From JALFST01 sp022779285 (GTDB lineage: Bacteria; Bacillota; Clostridia; Tissierellales; Peptoniphilaceae): a DNA stretch of 64,000 nt. Positions 25,837 through 33,357 of the stretch are shown here, in pieces. Each line of letters begins with the position of its first letter. The stretch's first letter is position 1. A program made the position numbers and the translations under genes. The notes beneath the pieces are model-generated. The model did not search any database and was not told where the DNA came from. It saw only the letters and a program-made list of their open reading frames with translations. Where the stretch lies: assembly GCA_050313895.1 (NCBI GenBank), contig JBNPMI010000005.1. One strand, written 5' to 3'.

Positions 25837-26259
25837 ATGATTACTTTAGTATTAGGCCCTTCCGGAAGCGGAAAAACCACGTACATGATTGATAAGGCAA
25901 ATGCCATGATGAAGTCGGGAAACGGAAACATTGCATTTATCGACAGCGATGACTCACAGATGTTTTCTTTGGATCACAAGGTTCGTCTGATCAATGTGAA
26001 GTCATTCGGAATTCAGTCAGTTGATCGTTTATATGGCTTTTTGGCAGGAATCATAGCATGCGATTATGATGTGCAGACGATCTATGTGGACGGTATCTAC
26101 GATATTATGGATGTCGGCAAGGACCTGGAGGCTCTGATTGAAAATCTCGGTAGGCTCACAGAAGAAAATCATGTGTCGGTAGTCATCGGATTGAATCTCA
26201 CACGTGGAGAGGTTCCTCAAGGGGAAAATGTTCAGCTTGTTGAACTCTCGGTAGACTAA
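25837..26259 (+). CDS. Small P-loop NTPase of unknown role
   Basis: 140 residues beginning with a clear Walker A motif, LVLGPSGSGKTTYMIDKA. A Walker B-like segment (TIYVDGIYDI) and a later strand (VSVVIGLNLT) suggest a minimal RecA/AAA-type core of about five strands. I do not recognise a named family. Its start lies nine bases after the DUF1292 gene and AGGAGG precedes it, so the two proteins are made together and may act together. A palindromic terminator follows. Confidence 0.65.
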   Translation: MITLVLGPSGSGKTTYMIDKANAMMKSGNGNIAFIDSDDSQMFSLDHKVRLINVKSFGIQSVDRLYGFLAGIIACDYDVQTIYVDGIYDIMDVGKDLEALIENLGRLTEENHVSVVIGLNLTRGEVPQGENVQLVELSVD

Positions 26260-26266
26260 GGCTTTG

Positions 26267-26300
26267 AGAAAGCATATTCCGATCGGAATATGCTTTCTTT
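26267..26300. terminator. Palindromic terminator
   Basis: GAAAGCATATTCC and GGAATATGCTTTC are perfect arms around GATC, followed by TTT. The symmetry would allow termination in both directions. Confidence 0.75.
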
Positions 26301-26317
26301 ATGTGAAGTGAGGCAAC

Positions 26318-27265
26318 ATGCGCTTTTTAAAAATCGGAGAAAACGATGATCAACAGAGGCTGGATCGCTATCTCGGGAAAATTCTTCCGAATGCCCCAAG
26401 ATCGATGCTTCATAAAATGATTCGGACGAAGAAAATCAAAGTGAATCGAAAAACCGCCAGGGCTGAGCAAGTGCTATCGCAAGGAGACGAGGTGGAAATC
26501 TATCTTTATGAAGAGGTTTTGCATCCGTTTGAGAAAAAGCATATTGCAAAATCGAGCAGGCTCTCTCTTTCTTATGTATATGAGGATGAGAATATCGCAC
26601 TGATTGATAAAGAGGCCGGAGTGCTTGTCCACGCGGCTTCTGCCAAGGATTATGGAAATAATATTGTAGATGCCTTTGTTGATGAGCTGATTGCGCGAGG
26701 AGAATATGTTCCCCGGAGGGAAATGAGTTTTCGTCCCTCGCTTGCAAACCGATTGGACTATAATACGGCAGGTCTTGTCATCGGGTTGAAAAACCACTAT
26801 GCGGCTTTAACGATTCACGAAGCCTTGCGTTCGGGAAGGATCAAAAAAATATACAGGGCCTATTGCTTTGGTGAGGTTGCCGAGCCCGTCACGATTCGGT
26901 TTCGTCTGAAAAAACAGAATCAAACCATGCAGGTGACAAATGGTGATCAAGGAGTTGAGGCGATTACACATGTGCGTCCCCTATGCCATACAAAGGACTG
27001 GAGCTATCTGGAGGTCGAGCTGGAGACCGGACGTTTTCACCAAATTCGTGCACATCTAAATGCGATCGGCCATCCTTTAATCGGAGACAGGAGGTACGGA
27101 AGGCATTGCAATCTCCCGGGCATCTCCCATCAGCTCTTGCTCTCCTATGCACTTTCCTTCGGAGAGGTCGGCCTTTCCGGACTGGATGGACGTACTTTTT
27201 ATTCGCGCAGGGGGAAAGAATTAGAAAACTATGAAAAGCAGATTCGTGCTTTTTTTAATCGATAA
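26318..27265 (+). CDS. RluC/RluD-family pseudouridine synthase
   Basis: 315 residues. An S4 RNA-binding domain (about 12-65, RLDRYLGKILPN and the KIKVNRK loop) precedes the catalytic domain. The active-site motif ANRLDYNTAGLVIG contains the catalytic aspartate D147, and GRFHQIRAHLNAIGHPLIGD is the second family motif. It isomerises uridines in rRNA. Which positions it modifies cannot be told from sequence; Bacillota often have several paralogues. It ends twelve bases before the response regulator gene. Confidence 0.9.
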   Translation: MRFLKIGENDDQQRLDRYLGKILPNAPRSMLHKMIRTKKIKVNRKTARAEQVLSQGDEVEIYLYEEVLHPFEKKHIAKSSRLSLSYVYEDENIALIDKEAGVLVHAASAKDYGNNIVDAFVDELIARGEYVPRREMSFRPSLANRLDYNTAGLVIGLKNHYAALTIHEALRSGRIKKIYRAYCFGEVAEPVTIRFRLKKQNQTMQVTNGDQGVEAITHVRPLCHTKDWSYLEVELETGRFHQIRAHLNAIGHPLIGDRRYGRHCNLPGISHQLLLSYALSFGEVGLSGLDGRTFYSRRGKELENYEKQIRAFFNR

Positions 27266-27277
27266 ACAGGGGGGAAT

Positions 27278-27979
27278 ATGGCTGTTAAAATCTTACTTGT
27301 GGAGGATGAAGCACCGATTCGCAAGTTTACAAAAATTAATCTTGAGAAAGAGGGATACACAATTCTTGAGGCGGATACGGGCGAGAAGGGGGTGGAAATT
27401 GCGTGCGAGCAGCATCCGGATATTGTAATATTGGATCTTATGCTGCCGGGTATCAGCGGATACGATGTTTGTGAAATTCTTCGTACGGAAATGTCCGATA
27501 TCGGTATTATCATGCTGACGGCAAAATCTCAGGAGGTGGATCGTATCTTGGGTCTGGAGAAAGGAACCGATGATTATATGGTCAAGCCTTTCAATCCTCA
27601 TGAGCTTGTATTGAGAATCCGCTCTTTGATCCGCAGACTCAATTTAGAGGATAAGGCGGCAGCTCCGCAGGAGCATGTTCTGCGTGAGGGACCTTTTGTG
27701 CTGGATCTGTACTCACGAACATTTTACAAAAATCAAAAGGAAGTGGATTTGACACCGACAGAGCTTTCCATCATCAATCTGTTTATGTCGCATCCGGGGA
27801 AAGCGATGAGTCGAGATGAAATTCTACAAAAAATCTGGGGCGACAGCTACCATGGCGAGGCTAAGATTGTAGATGTCAATATTCGTCGAATTCGAGCCAA
27901 AATCGAGGATAACGCGGCCAAGCCGATTTATCTGGAAACCGTATGGGGGGTAGGATATCGTTGGAAACAAAGCGAGTAG
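27278..27979 (+). CDS. OmpR-family response regulator
   Basis: 233 residues: receiver domain (1-115) with the acidic pair E9/D10, phospho-acceptor D53 (VILDLMLPG) and K104-region switch residues (DDYMVKPF), then a winged-helix DNA-binding domain (130-230) with LTPTELSIINLF and GEAKIVDVNIRRIRAKI. The histidine kinase gene overlaps its end, so the two are a cognate pair. Target genes are unknown; the lipoprotein gene just downstream is a candidate partner. Confidence 0.93.
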   Translation: MAVKILLVEDEAPIRKFTKINLEKEGYTILEADTGEKGVEIACEQHPDIVILDLMLPGISGYDVCEILRTEMSDIGIIMLTAKSQEVDRILGLEKGTDDYMVKPFNPHELVLRIRSLIRRLNLEDKAAAPQEHVLREGPFVLDLYSRTFYKNQKEVDLTPTELSIINLFMSHPGKAMSRDEILQKIWGDSYHGEAKIVDVNIRRIRAKIEDNAAKPIYLETVWGVGYRWKQSE

Positions 27980-29484
27980 ACCCGAACAATACAACGCAAG
28001 AAAAAAATGAGGACAAAAAGAAGGCGGGCGTCAACGCGATGGTCCCGGTTCGGGAAGGAGAGGCGAAAAAAAAATCAGCCCATTCCCTGAGTGATACTTT
28101 GGGCTTTAAGATCATGGGCATCTTCAGCGCGATCATCTTAGTTGTGACGATCGTGTTTCAGATATTTTATATTCGCTCTCTCTACAGCTATTTTTATGAT
28201 AGTGTGGCGGGAGCGTTATCCACGCAGGCGAAATATAATGCGGATCTTTATCTTTCTTATCTTTCGGACGAGGATCTTTATGCTGTTGTCAATGAAAATA
28301 AAAATCAGTTTTATCGGACAAATTCCACACAGGTTCAAATTTTAAGCAATCGCGGCACGGTGTTATACGATAGCATCGGCTCCGAACAAATCGGAACCGA
28401 TCTTTCCGGATCCGATGTACAGGCCGCTCAGGCAGGGGATCTCGGAACCTATATCGGAGTCGCTCCTCATACGAACGAGGGAGTTATGAGCGTAGCGAGA
28501 CCGCTGCGCAGTCAGACGGAACAGGTCGGAATTATTCGTCTGACCACATCTCTATCAGGTGTGAATCGGATGATTCAAAAGCGTATTTTAATCTCAATGG
28601 GTTTCAGCCTGGTGGCAATTGTTCTTACTTTCCTGCTTTCCTATCTTGTTTCCCGATCCATCATCAATCCGCTGAAAAAACTGACGCGAGTAGCGCTTCA
28701 ATACGTGGACGGAAAATACACGGAACGGGCCGATGAAACGATCGGCGGAGAGATCGGCGCATTAGCAAGAACGATGAATGAGATGAGCGATAGCATTCTT
28801 CAAAAAGAAAAGCTGAAAAATGAATTTATTTCTTCAGTTTCTCATGAGCTTCGTACGCCGCTGACATCAATTAAAGGATGGGCGATCACCTTGCAATCGG
28901 AAGGCATGGATCCGGAGCTCATGCAGGAGGGGTTGCAGATCATTGAAAAAGAGTCCGATCGTTTAGGGAGCATGGTAGAGGAGCTTCTTGACTTTTCCCG
29001 ATTCACCTATGGCAGATTTCGTCTCAATAAGCAGCGTTTTAATTTAGTGGACGCGATCAACCATATCCTGTCACAATTTCGAATACGGACTGAAGAAAAA
29101 AAGATTGATATTGTTTATCGATACGAGGATCCGAATATCGAGATTTTTGCAGATCCTGATCGCATTAAGCAGGTGTTTTTGAACATTTTAGACAATGCCA
29201 TCAAATTCACCAATGAAGAGGGGACGATTTTTATCGAGCTCGGTCTGCAGGAGGAAAAAGCGGTACTCACCGTTACCGATACCGGAATCGGAATCTCTGA
29301 GGATGAAATCGGATTTGTGACGGAAAAATTCTGGAAAGGCTCGTCAAGTCAATCGCATACGGGTTTAGGCTTATCCATTTGCGAGGAGATTGTCAAGGCC
29401 CATGGTGGAGTTCTGCAAATAAAAAGCAAGCTCAATGCAGGGACAACCGTTCGAGTAGAGCTGCCGAGGACGGAGGAATCATGA
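27961..29484 (+). CDS. Membrane sensor histidine kinase
   Basis: About 507 residues if translation starts at the TTG at 27961, which has GGGGGGTAGGA upstream; an ATG at 27943 in the same frame has no such site. A charged 45-residue head precedes TM1 (IMGIFSAIILVVTIVFQIFY), an extracellular sensor domain of about 130 residues, TM2 (ISMGFSLVAIVLTFLLSYLV), a HAMP linker, HisKA with SVSHELRTPLTSIKGW (H295), and an ATPase domain with NAIKFTNEEG, DTGIGISEDE and GLGLSI. It phosphorylates the regulator encoded before it. The signal sensed is unknown. Confidence 0.92.
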   Translation: METKRVDPNNTTQEKNEDKKKAGVNAMVPVREGEAKKKSAHSLSDTLGFKIMGIFSAIILVVTIVFQIFYIRSLYSYFYDSVAGALSTQAKYNADLYLSYLSDEDLYAVVNENKNQFYRTNSTQVQILSNRGTVLYDSIGSEQIGTDLSGSDVQAAQAGDLGTYIGVAPHTNEGVMSVARPLRSQTEQVGIIRLTTSLSGVNRMIQKRILISMGFSLVAIVLTFLLSYLVSRSIINPLKKLTRVALQYVDGKYTERADETIGGEIGALARTMNEMSDSILQKEKLKNEFISSVSHELRTPLTSIKGWAITLQSEGMDPELMQEGLQIIEKESDRLGSMVEELLDFSRFTYGRFRLNKQRFNLVDAINHILSQFRIRTEEKKIDIVYRYEDPNIEIFADPDRIKQVFLNILDNAIKFTNEEGTIFIELGLQEEKAVLTVTDTGIGISEDEIGFVTEKFWKGSSSQSHTGLGLSICEEIVKAHGGVLQIKSKLNAGTTVRVELPRTEES

Positions 29485-31016
29485 TGAGAAAAATATATTT
29501 ATGTTCACTCCTGTTTTTGCTGGTTCTTGCAGGATGCATTCCTCAGGAAAAAGAGGGGATCGATATCAATAAAAGCATTGCCGCACCTGCCAATACGACT
29601 CTTTCCATTGAGGGAACCTGGGAGATCACCGGTGTCAAAAAACCGTCCGATACAACTAAAAAAGTGGATGCTTACAATGTGGGAGATCGTCTTTACATCG
29701 ATTCCACTTTGGCTGCAATCGGCACCAATTATTCACTCAATCCTTCCTATTCCGCAAAGTATGTTTATCTGAAAAACTACCTTTCGATATTTTATGCGGA
29801 TGCGGCACAGTATAATGTTGCTGATGATAAGCAGGTGCCGATTTATATGATTCGGGATAATGATCTGTTTTCTCTGGATATCATTCAGACGGATCGGGAA
29901 AAGATTCTCTTTTATTACGAATCCGTTTTATATACTTTAGAACGTGTGAATGAAGTCGTACCTGATGAGGTTCATGTACAATATGCCACCTTTGAGCAAG
30001 CGAAAAAAAAGAAGGATCCGGAATCCGGCTCGGATTTTGAGAATCTGACGACCATGATCGGTGTTCGTGAATCCGTTGTGAATGATTATGGCTATAAAGA
30101 GTTTCGCTATTCCACGTATCTGATTTATGAGACCGGCAATGCGGAACGTCCTTTGGTGTATCGTGTGGATTCTCTTGTCATCCCGAACGAGGAAAATGAA
30201 TTATGGAATTTGAAATATGAAGCCTTGGAGCCTGATGAGGACCGACAGCTTATGCACGCGCGTTATACGTATTCCGATGCGGATGAGACAAAGAAAAGCA
30301 CACAAGAGGTGTTTGAAGACAATGAACAGCGGGGCGTAAGCTTTGTGCATAATGATGTGGTCTCCTTCAATCGTCCGGGCGAAATTCCGCCCACTCTGGA
30401 GGCGGCGAAAAAATACGATATTTACCTGCTGAGTCAGCTTTCTAAGCAAAAGCCGCTCTCTGTAACGGATCTGGCCGGAGAAACCGAGAACGTTGCATTT
30501 CGTCAGCAAATTTCGGCACAAAAAGCGCTGATCGACCCGGACGGACTGATTGCCGATGACGAGTATATCATTGACAACACCAATATCGGCATCGTTCGGC
30601 AGAATCTGCAATGGATTTTTGTGACGAGCATGAACTGGAGGATCGGAAATCAAGGCTATCCTACAAGGATTCCTCTGGATTTGGTTACAAAAAGGAATCT
30701 GTTTCAGCCGAGTCGGGATCCGATTTCCTGGACTCGTGTGAGAAACAAGGTGCCTTATGCGAGCACCGCTTCGGAGTCTCCGAAAAAGGACAGGATATTT
30801 ATTAAAACAGAGGATGAGATTCAATATTATAAAGAGATCGGCGGAGGTGTTTCCTCGCGTTCTCTTCTCAATATCCAATTAGGAAGTGAAAGTCAAATTG
30901 TGATGATTGAATACTATCAGGGAGCGTCTGCTTCTCAGATGAAAGAAAAATTCCTGAAGGAGGATCTGTCGCAGCCGCAAATCCTTTATTCCAATGAATT
31001 GGGAAGAGGAAACTGA
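29484..31016 (+). CDS. Lipoprotein co-transcribed with a two-component system
   Basis: 510 residues. Signal peptide RKIYLCSLLFLLVLAGC ends in a LAGC lipobox, so it is anchored to the outer face of the membrane. Two ATGs overlap the kinase stop; the second (29484) has the better spacing from GGAGG. The mature part is rich in beta-type sequence and lacks motifs I know. Its linkage with the kinase suggests it shapes signal sensing, as with YycH/YycI-type accessory proteins, but no direct resemblance is evident. Its end overlaps the convergent GIY-YIG gene by 31 bases. Confidence 0.75.
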   Translation: MRKIYLCSLLFLLVLAGCIPQEKEGIDINKSIAAPANTTLSIEGTWEITGVKKPSDTTKKVDAYNVGDRLYIDSTLAAIGTNYSLNPSYSAKYVYLKNYLSIFYADAAQYNVADDKQVPIYMIRDNDLFSLDIIQTDREKILFYYESVLYTLERVNEVVPDEVHVQYATFEQAKKKKDPESGSDFENLTTMIGVRESVVNDYGYKEFRYSTYLIYETGNAERPLVYRVDSLVIPNEENELWNLKYEALEPDEDRQLMHARYTYSDADETKKSTQEVFEDNEQRGVSFVHNDVVSFNRPGEIPPTLEAAKKYDIYLLSQLSKQKPLSVTDLAGETENVAFRQQISAQKALIDPDGLIADDEYIIDNTNIGIVRQNLQWIFVTSMNWRIGNQGYPTRIPLDLVTKRNLFQPSRDPISWTRVRNKVPYASTASESPKKDRIFIKTEDEIQYYKEIGGGVSSRSLLNIQLGSESQIVMIEYYQGASASQMKEKFLKEDLSQPQILYSNELGRGN

Positions 31017-31261
31017 GACGTGGCAATCAGCTTGAGCTTCGCTTGACGTGTGAGGCGCTTAATACGGGCTTCCAGCCGGAGCGCCTCACTTTTGGATTCA
31101 CATTTCCAGTAGATACGACAGGAAACGGGACGTCTTGCACGCGTGTATTTGGCCCCAAGTCCTTCATTATGTTTTTTTACACGCGCAAAGACATCGGCGG
31201 CATACCCGGTATATAATGTGTGATCAACACATTCTACAATATAAACATAAAAGGATTTCAT
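30986..31261 (-). CDS. Small GIY-YIG nuclease-domain protein
   Basis: 91 residues that are nearly all GIY-YIG domain: FYVYIVECVDHTLYTGYA supplies the first motif (YVYIVE then YTGYA), followed by the arginine in DVFARVKKHN and the glutamate in LRLEARIKRL. These are the YhbQ/UPF0213-type stand-alone domains found in many bacteria, thought to be DNA nucleases of repair. Its ATG overlaps the recX stop by four bases, tying it to recX, and its 3' end runs into the convergent lipoprotein gene. Confidence 0.88.
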   Translation of the reverse strand: MKSFYVYIVECVDHTLYTGYAADVFARVKKHNEGLGAKYTRARRPVSCRIYWKCESKSEALRLEARIKRLTRQAKLKLIATSQFPLPNSLE

Positions 31262-31884
31262 TCGCCTTTTTCCTCCCGGAGATGCTTGAGCACACGTAAA
31301 ATATCCTCAGAGGAAAATCCCATGGCTGATAGGGAACGATAGCAGCTATCGAAATCACGAGGCAGAGAAAGGTTCTTTCGAGCGGCTTTTTTTTGGGCGA
31401 TACGCTCCAGATTCTCAATTTCCAAGGATTCATCGAGTCCGGAAAGGGCCTCCTCAGCAATTTCTCGCGTAATTCCTTTGAGAAAGAGGTGATCCTGAAT
31501 TTTTCTCCGGCTCCAATGCGAAACCGCGGATTTATCAGCAACATAGAGCTTTGCATAATTTGCATCGTCAAGGAGTCGGTTATCTTTTAGAAATTGCAAA
31601 GCCATTTGAATGGATTCTTCAGAGAAATGCTCTCGGCAGAGGCGTGCACGAACCTCCTGTTCGGTACGCATTTTATAGAGTGCATAGGTAATGGCGCAGT
31701 CCTTGGCACGATTTTTATGATCCTCCTGAATCAAAATTTTTTCAAGATCATGAGAAATCACATCATCGGTATGCAAATCGAGATCGGTATATTTTGCATA
31801 AGAAATATGGTAGACTGCTCCGCTGGAAAGAACAAATTCAAAAATATTTTTTTTGCTTTGAAATGATATTTTTTCAATTTTCAT
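31258..31884 (-). CDS. recX: Regulatory protein RecX
   Basis: 208 residues with the RecX three-helix repeats: ALYKMRTEQEVRARLC (first), VADKSAVSHWSRRKIQDHLFLKGI (second, with the typical KxxxxxxLxxKGI pattern) and CYRSLSAMGFSSEDILRVL (third). RecX binds RecA filaments and tunes recombination. No recA is in the window, as usual for Clostridia, where the genes are often apart. Co-transcribed with the GIY-YIG gene, which suggests a DNA-repair pair. Confidence 0.87.
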   Translation of the reverse strand: MKIEKISFQSKKNIFEFVLSSGAVYHISYAKYTDLDLHTDDVISHDLEKILIQEDHKNRAKDCAITYALYKMRTEQEVRARLCREHFSEESIQMALQFLKDNRLLDDANYAKLYVADKSAVSHWSRRKIQDHLFLKGITREIAEEALSGLDESLEIENLERIAQKKAARKNLSLPRDFDSCYRSLSAMGFSSEDILRVLKHLREEKGE

Positions 31885-32018
31885 ATTTCACCTCAGCGTA
31901 AAATTCACACTGATGAAATTATAGCATAGGAAAAGAAATACTTGCGGGACAGACGAATTCGCCGGAGTATGATAAACTACGACAGTATTGCATTTAAGAA
32001 AAGAGAAGGGAGAACAAT

Positions 32019-32243
32019 ATGGCAGAGCTGAAATTTGATATCGTTGAAAATTTAGGAGTGCTGAGTCAGGATGCGAAGGGGTGGAGAAAAGAGCTCAACC
32101 TCGTCAGCTGGAATGAAAATGCGCCGAAATATGATCTTCGTTCCTGGAATCCGGATCACACGCGTATGAGCAAGGGAATCACCTTTACAAAGGAGGAAGC
32201 GGAGGTTTTGTTTTCCCTGCTCAGTGAAGAGATGGAAGGCTGA
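32019..32243 (+). CDS. YdbC/PC4-like single-stranded DNA-binding protein
   Basis: 74 residues. The pattern FDIVENLGVLSQDAKGWRKE followed by LNLVSWN, PKYDLRSWNPDH and GITFTKEEA is that of the YdbC family, a bacterial PC4-like fold that binds single-stranded nucleic acid as a dimer. GAAGGGAGAA precedes the ATG. It is close to recX (divergent) and to the CYTH gene, whose GTG start is four bases past its stop, so these two are coupled. Confidence 0.85.
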   Translation: MAELKFDIVENLGVLSQDAKGWRKELNLVSWNENAPKYDLRSWNPDHTRMSKGITFTKEEAEVLFSLLSEEMEG

Positions 32244-32247
32244 AGCG

Positions 32248-32787
32248 GTGCAGGAAAGGGAGATCGAGGTCAAGATCATAGGAGCTGATGAAACGATTCT
32301 GAAAGCGACACTTGAGCAGCTGGGGGCCGTTTATGATGTTACCGAGGAGCAAATCAATTATCGCATCAATGCTTCCGGGCATCCGATTGCTTCTCCCGCT
32401 TATCTTCGCATTCGTGTTGTCCGAACTGATCATACGGTCACACGCCGCGAGCTGACATTCAAAACAAGGCTCAGCTCGAAACGTGCTCGTATTAATCAAG
32501 AGGTGACAGCTCTTATCGAAAATGAAGAGGATATGCTTCGTGTATTGGCTTGCATGGGGTATGATCAGATTGATGTCGGAACGAAGCGCAGAGAGAGGTA
32601 TCTTTACCGAGGCTGCCGCATCGAATTCGATGAGTGGGACAAAAAGACGCTTTCTTATCCATATGTGGAAATTGAAGCTCCGTCTGAGGAGGCATTGGAA
32701 CGAATACTGGAAGAATTGAAGATTGATCGTTCCTTCGTTTCGACAAAATCCATTGCGGAATTGAAGAGAGAGGATCCGGGCGTTTGA
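32248..32787 (+). CDS. CYTH-domain phosphohydrolase or cyclase
   Basis: 179 residues from a GTG at 32248 (GGAAGG eight bases before). The N-terminal EREIEVKI is the ExExK signature of the CYTH superfamily, followed by charged strands that line the tunnel (YLRIRVVR, RRELTFKTR, FDEWDKKTLSYPYVEIEA). CYTH enzymes act on triphosphates, for example thiamine triphosphatase, inorganic triphosphatase or class IV adenylate cyclase; which one cannot be decided here. The greA promoter overlaps its last codons. Confidence 0.82.
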   Translation: MQEREIEVKIIGADETILKATLEQLGAVYDVTEEQINYRINASGHPIASPAYLRIRVVRTDHTVTRRELTFKTRLSSKRARINQEVTALIENEEDMLRVLACMGYDQIDVGTKRRERYLYRGCRIEFDEWDKKTLSYPYVEIEAPSEEALERILEELKIDRSFVSTKSIAELKREDPGV

Positions 32788-32812
32788 CAATCTGTTTTTC
32801 CACGGCTATAAT
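32784..32812 (+). promoter_or_regulatory. Full-consensus sigma-A promoter of greA-lysS
   Basis: TTGACA (32784-32789) and TATAAT (32807-32812) are exact consensus hexamers 17 bases apart. The -35 box overlaps the stop of the CYTH gene. Confidence 0.85.
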
Positions 32813-32820
32813 AGCGAAAA

Positions 32821-32834
32821 TGTGGTATACCACA
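32821..32834. promoter_or_regulatory. Perfect palindrome at the greA start site
   Basis: TGTGGTATACCACA is a perfect 14-base palindrome that begins nine bases after the -10 box, right at the expected start of transcription. Its form (GTGGTATACCAC) resembles operators of GntR-family repressors of the FadR branch. A repressor here would block a very strong promoter; this is inference. Confidence 0.5.
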
Positions 32835-32867
32835 AATGAATCTCATATTTTATCGGAAGGAAATGCT

Positions 32868-33347
32868 ATGTCAGAAGTAACAATTTTAACTCGTGAAGGC
32901 TATGATCGACTTGTAAATGAGCTGGAGTACTTGAAAACAAAAAAACGTGCAGAGGTTGCCGATAAAATCCGTGTCGCACGCGGCTTTGGGGATTTATCTG
33001 AAAATGCAGAGTATGATGCTGCAAAGGATGAACAGGCGGAGGTTGAGCAGCGCATCGGCACGATTGAGCGCCAGCTGAAAAACTATCAGATCATTGAGGA
33101 GGACGATGCTTCAGACTCCGCTGCCGTTGTAAAGCTCGGATCTACCGTAAAGGTTCTGGACATCGAATACAATGAAGAGCTCATCTTTACCATTGTGGGA
33201 ACCGTGGAGGCGAATCCCAAGAAAAACAAGATTTCGAATGAATCTCCGCTGGGAAAGAAGCTTTTGGGATCCGAGGCCGGACAAACGTTAAACGTTGAAA
33301 CACCGAACGGCATTGTGCAATATCAGGTATTGGAGATTATCCGCTAA
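32868..33347 (+). CDS. greA: Transcription elongation factor GreA
   Basis: 159 residues, the normal size. An N-terminal coiled coil carries the loop motif RGFGDLSENAEYDAAKDEQ, whose acidic tip residues reach into the RNA polymerase secondary channel to stimulate cleavage of backtracked transcripts; the C-terminal FKBP-like domain includes SPLGKKLLG. The ATG at 32868 has GGAAGG upstream. It is read from the consensus promoter and lies ten bases before lysS, a greA-lysS pairing common in Bacillota. Confidence 0.95.
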   Translation: MSEVTILTREGYDRLVNELEYLKTKKRAEVADKIRVARGFGDLSENAEYDAAKDEQAEVEQRIGTIERQLKNYQIIEEDDASDSAAVVKLGSTVKVLDIEYNEELIFTIVGTVEANPKKNKISNESPLGKKLLGSEAGQTLNVETPNGIVQYQVLEIIR

Positions 33348-33357
33348 GGAGGAGATC

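Noticed and set aside
27943..27960. ATG at 27943 as the histidine kinase start
   Set aside because: No ribosome binding site; the TTG at 27961 has a strong one at the right distance.
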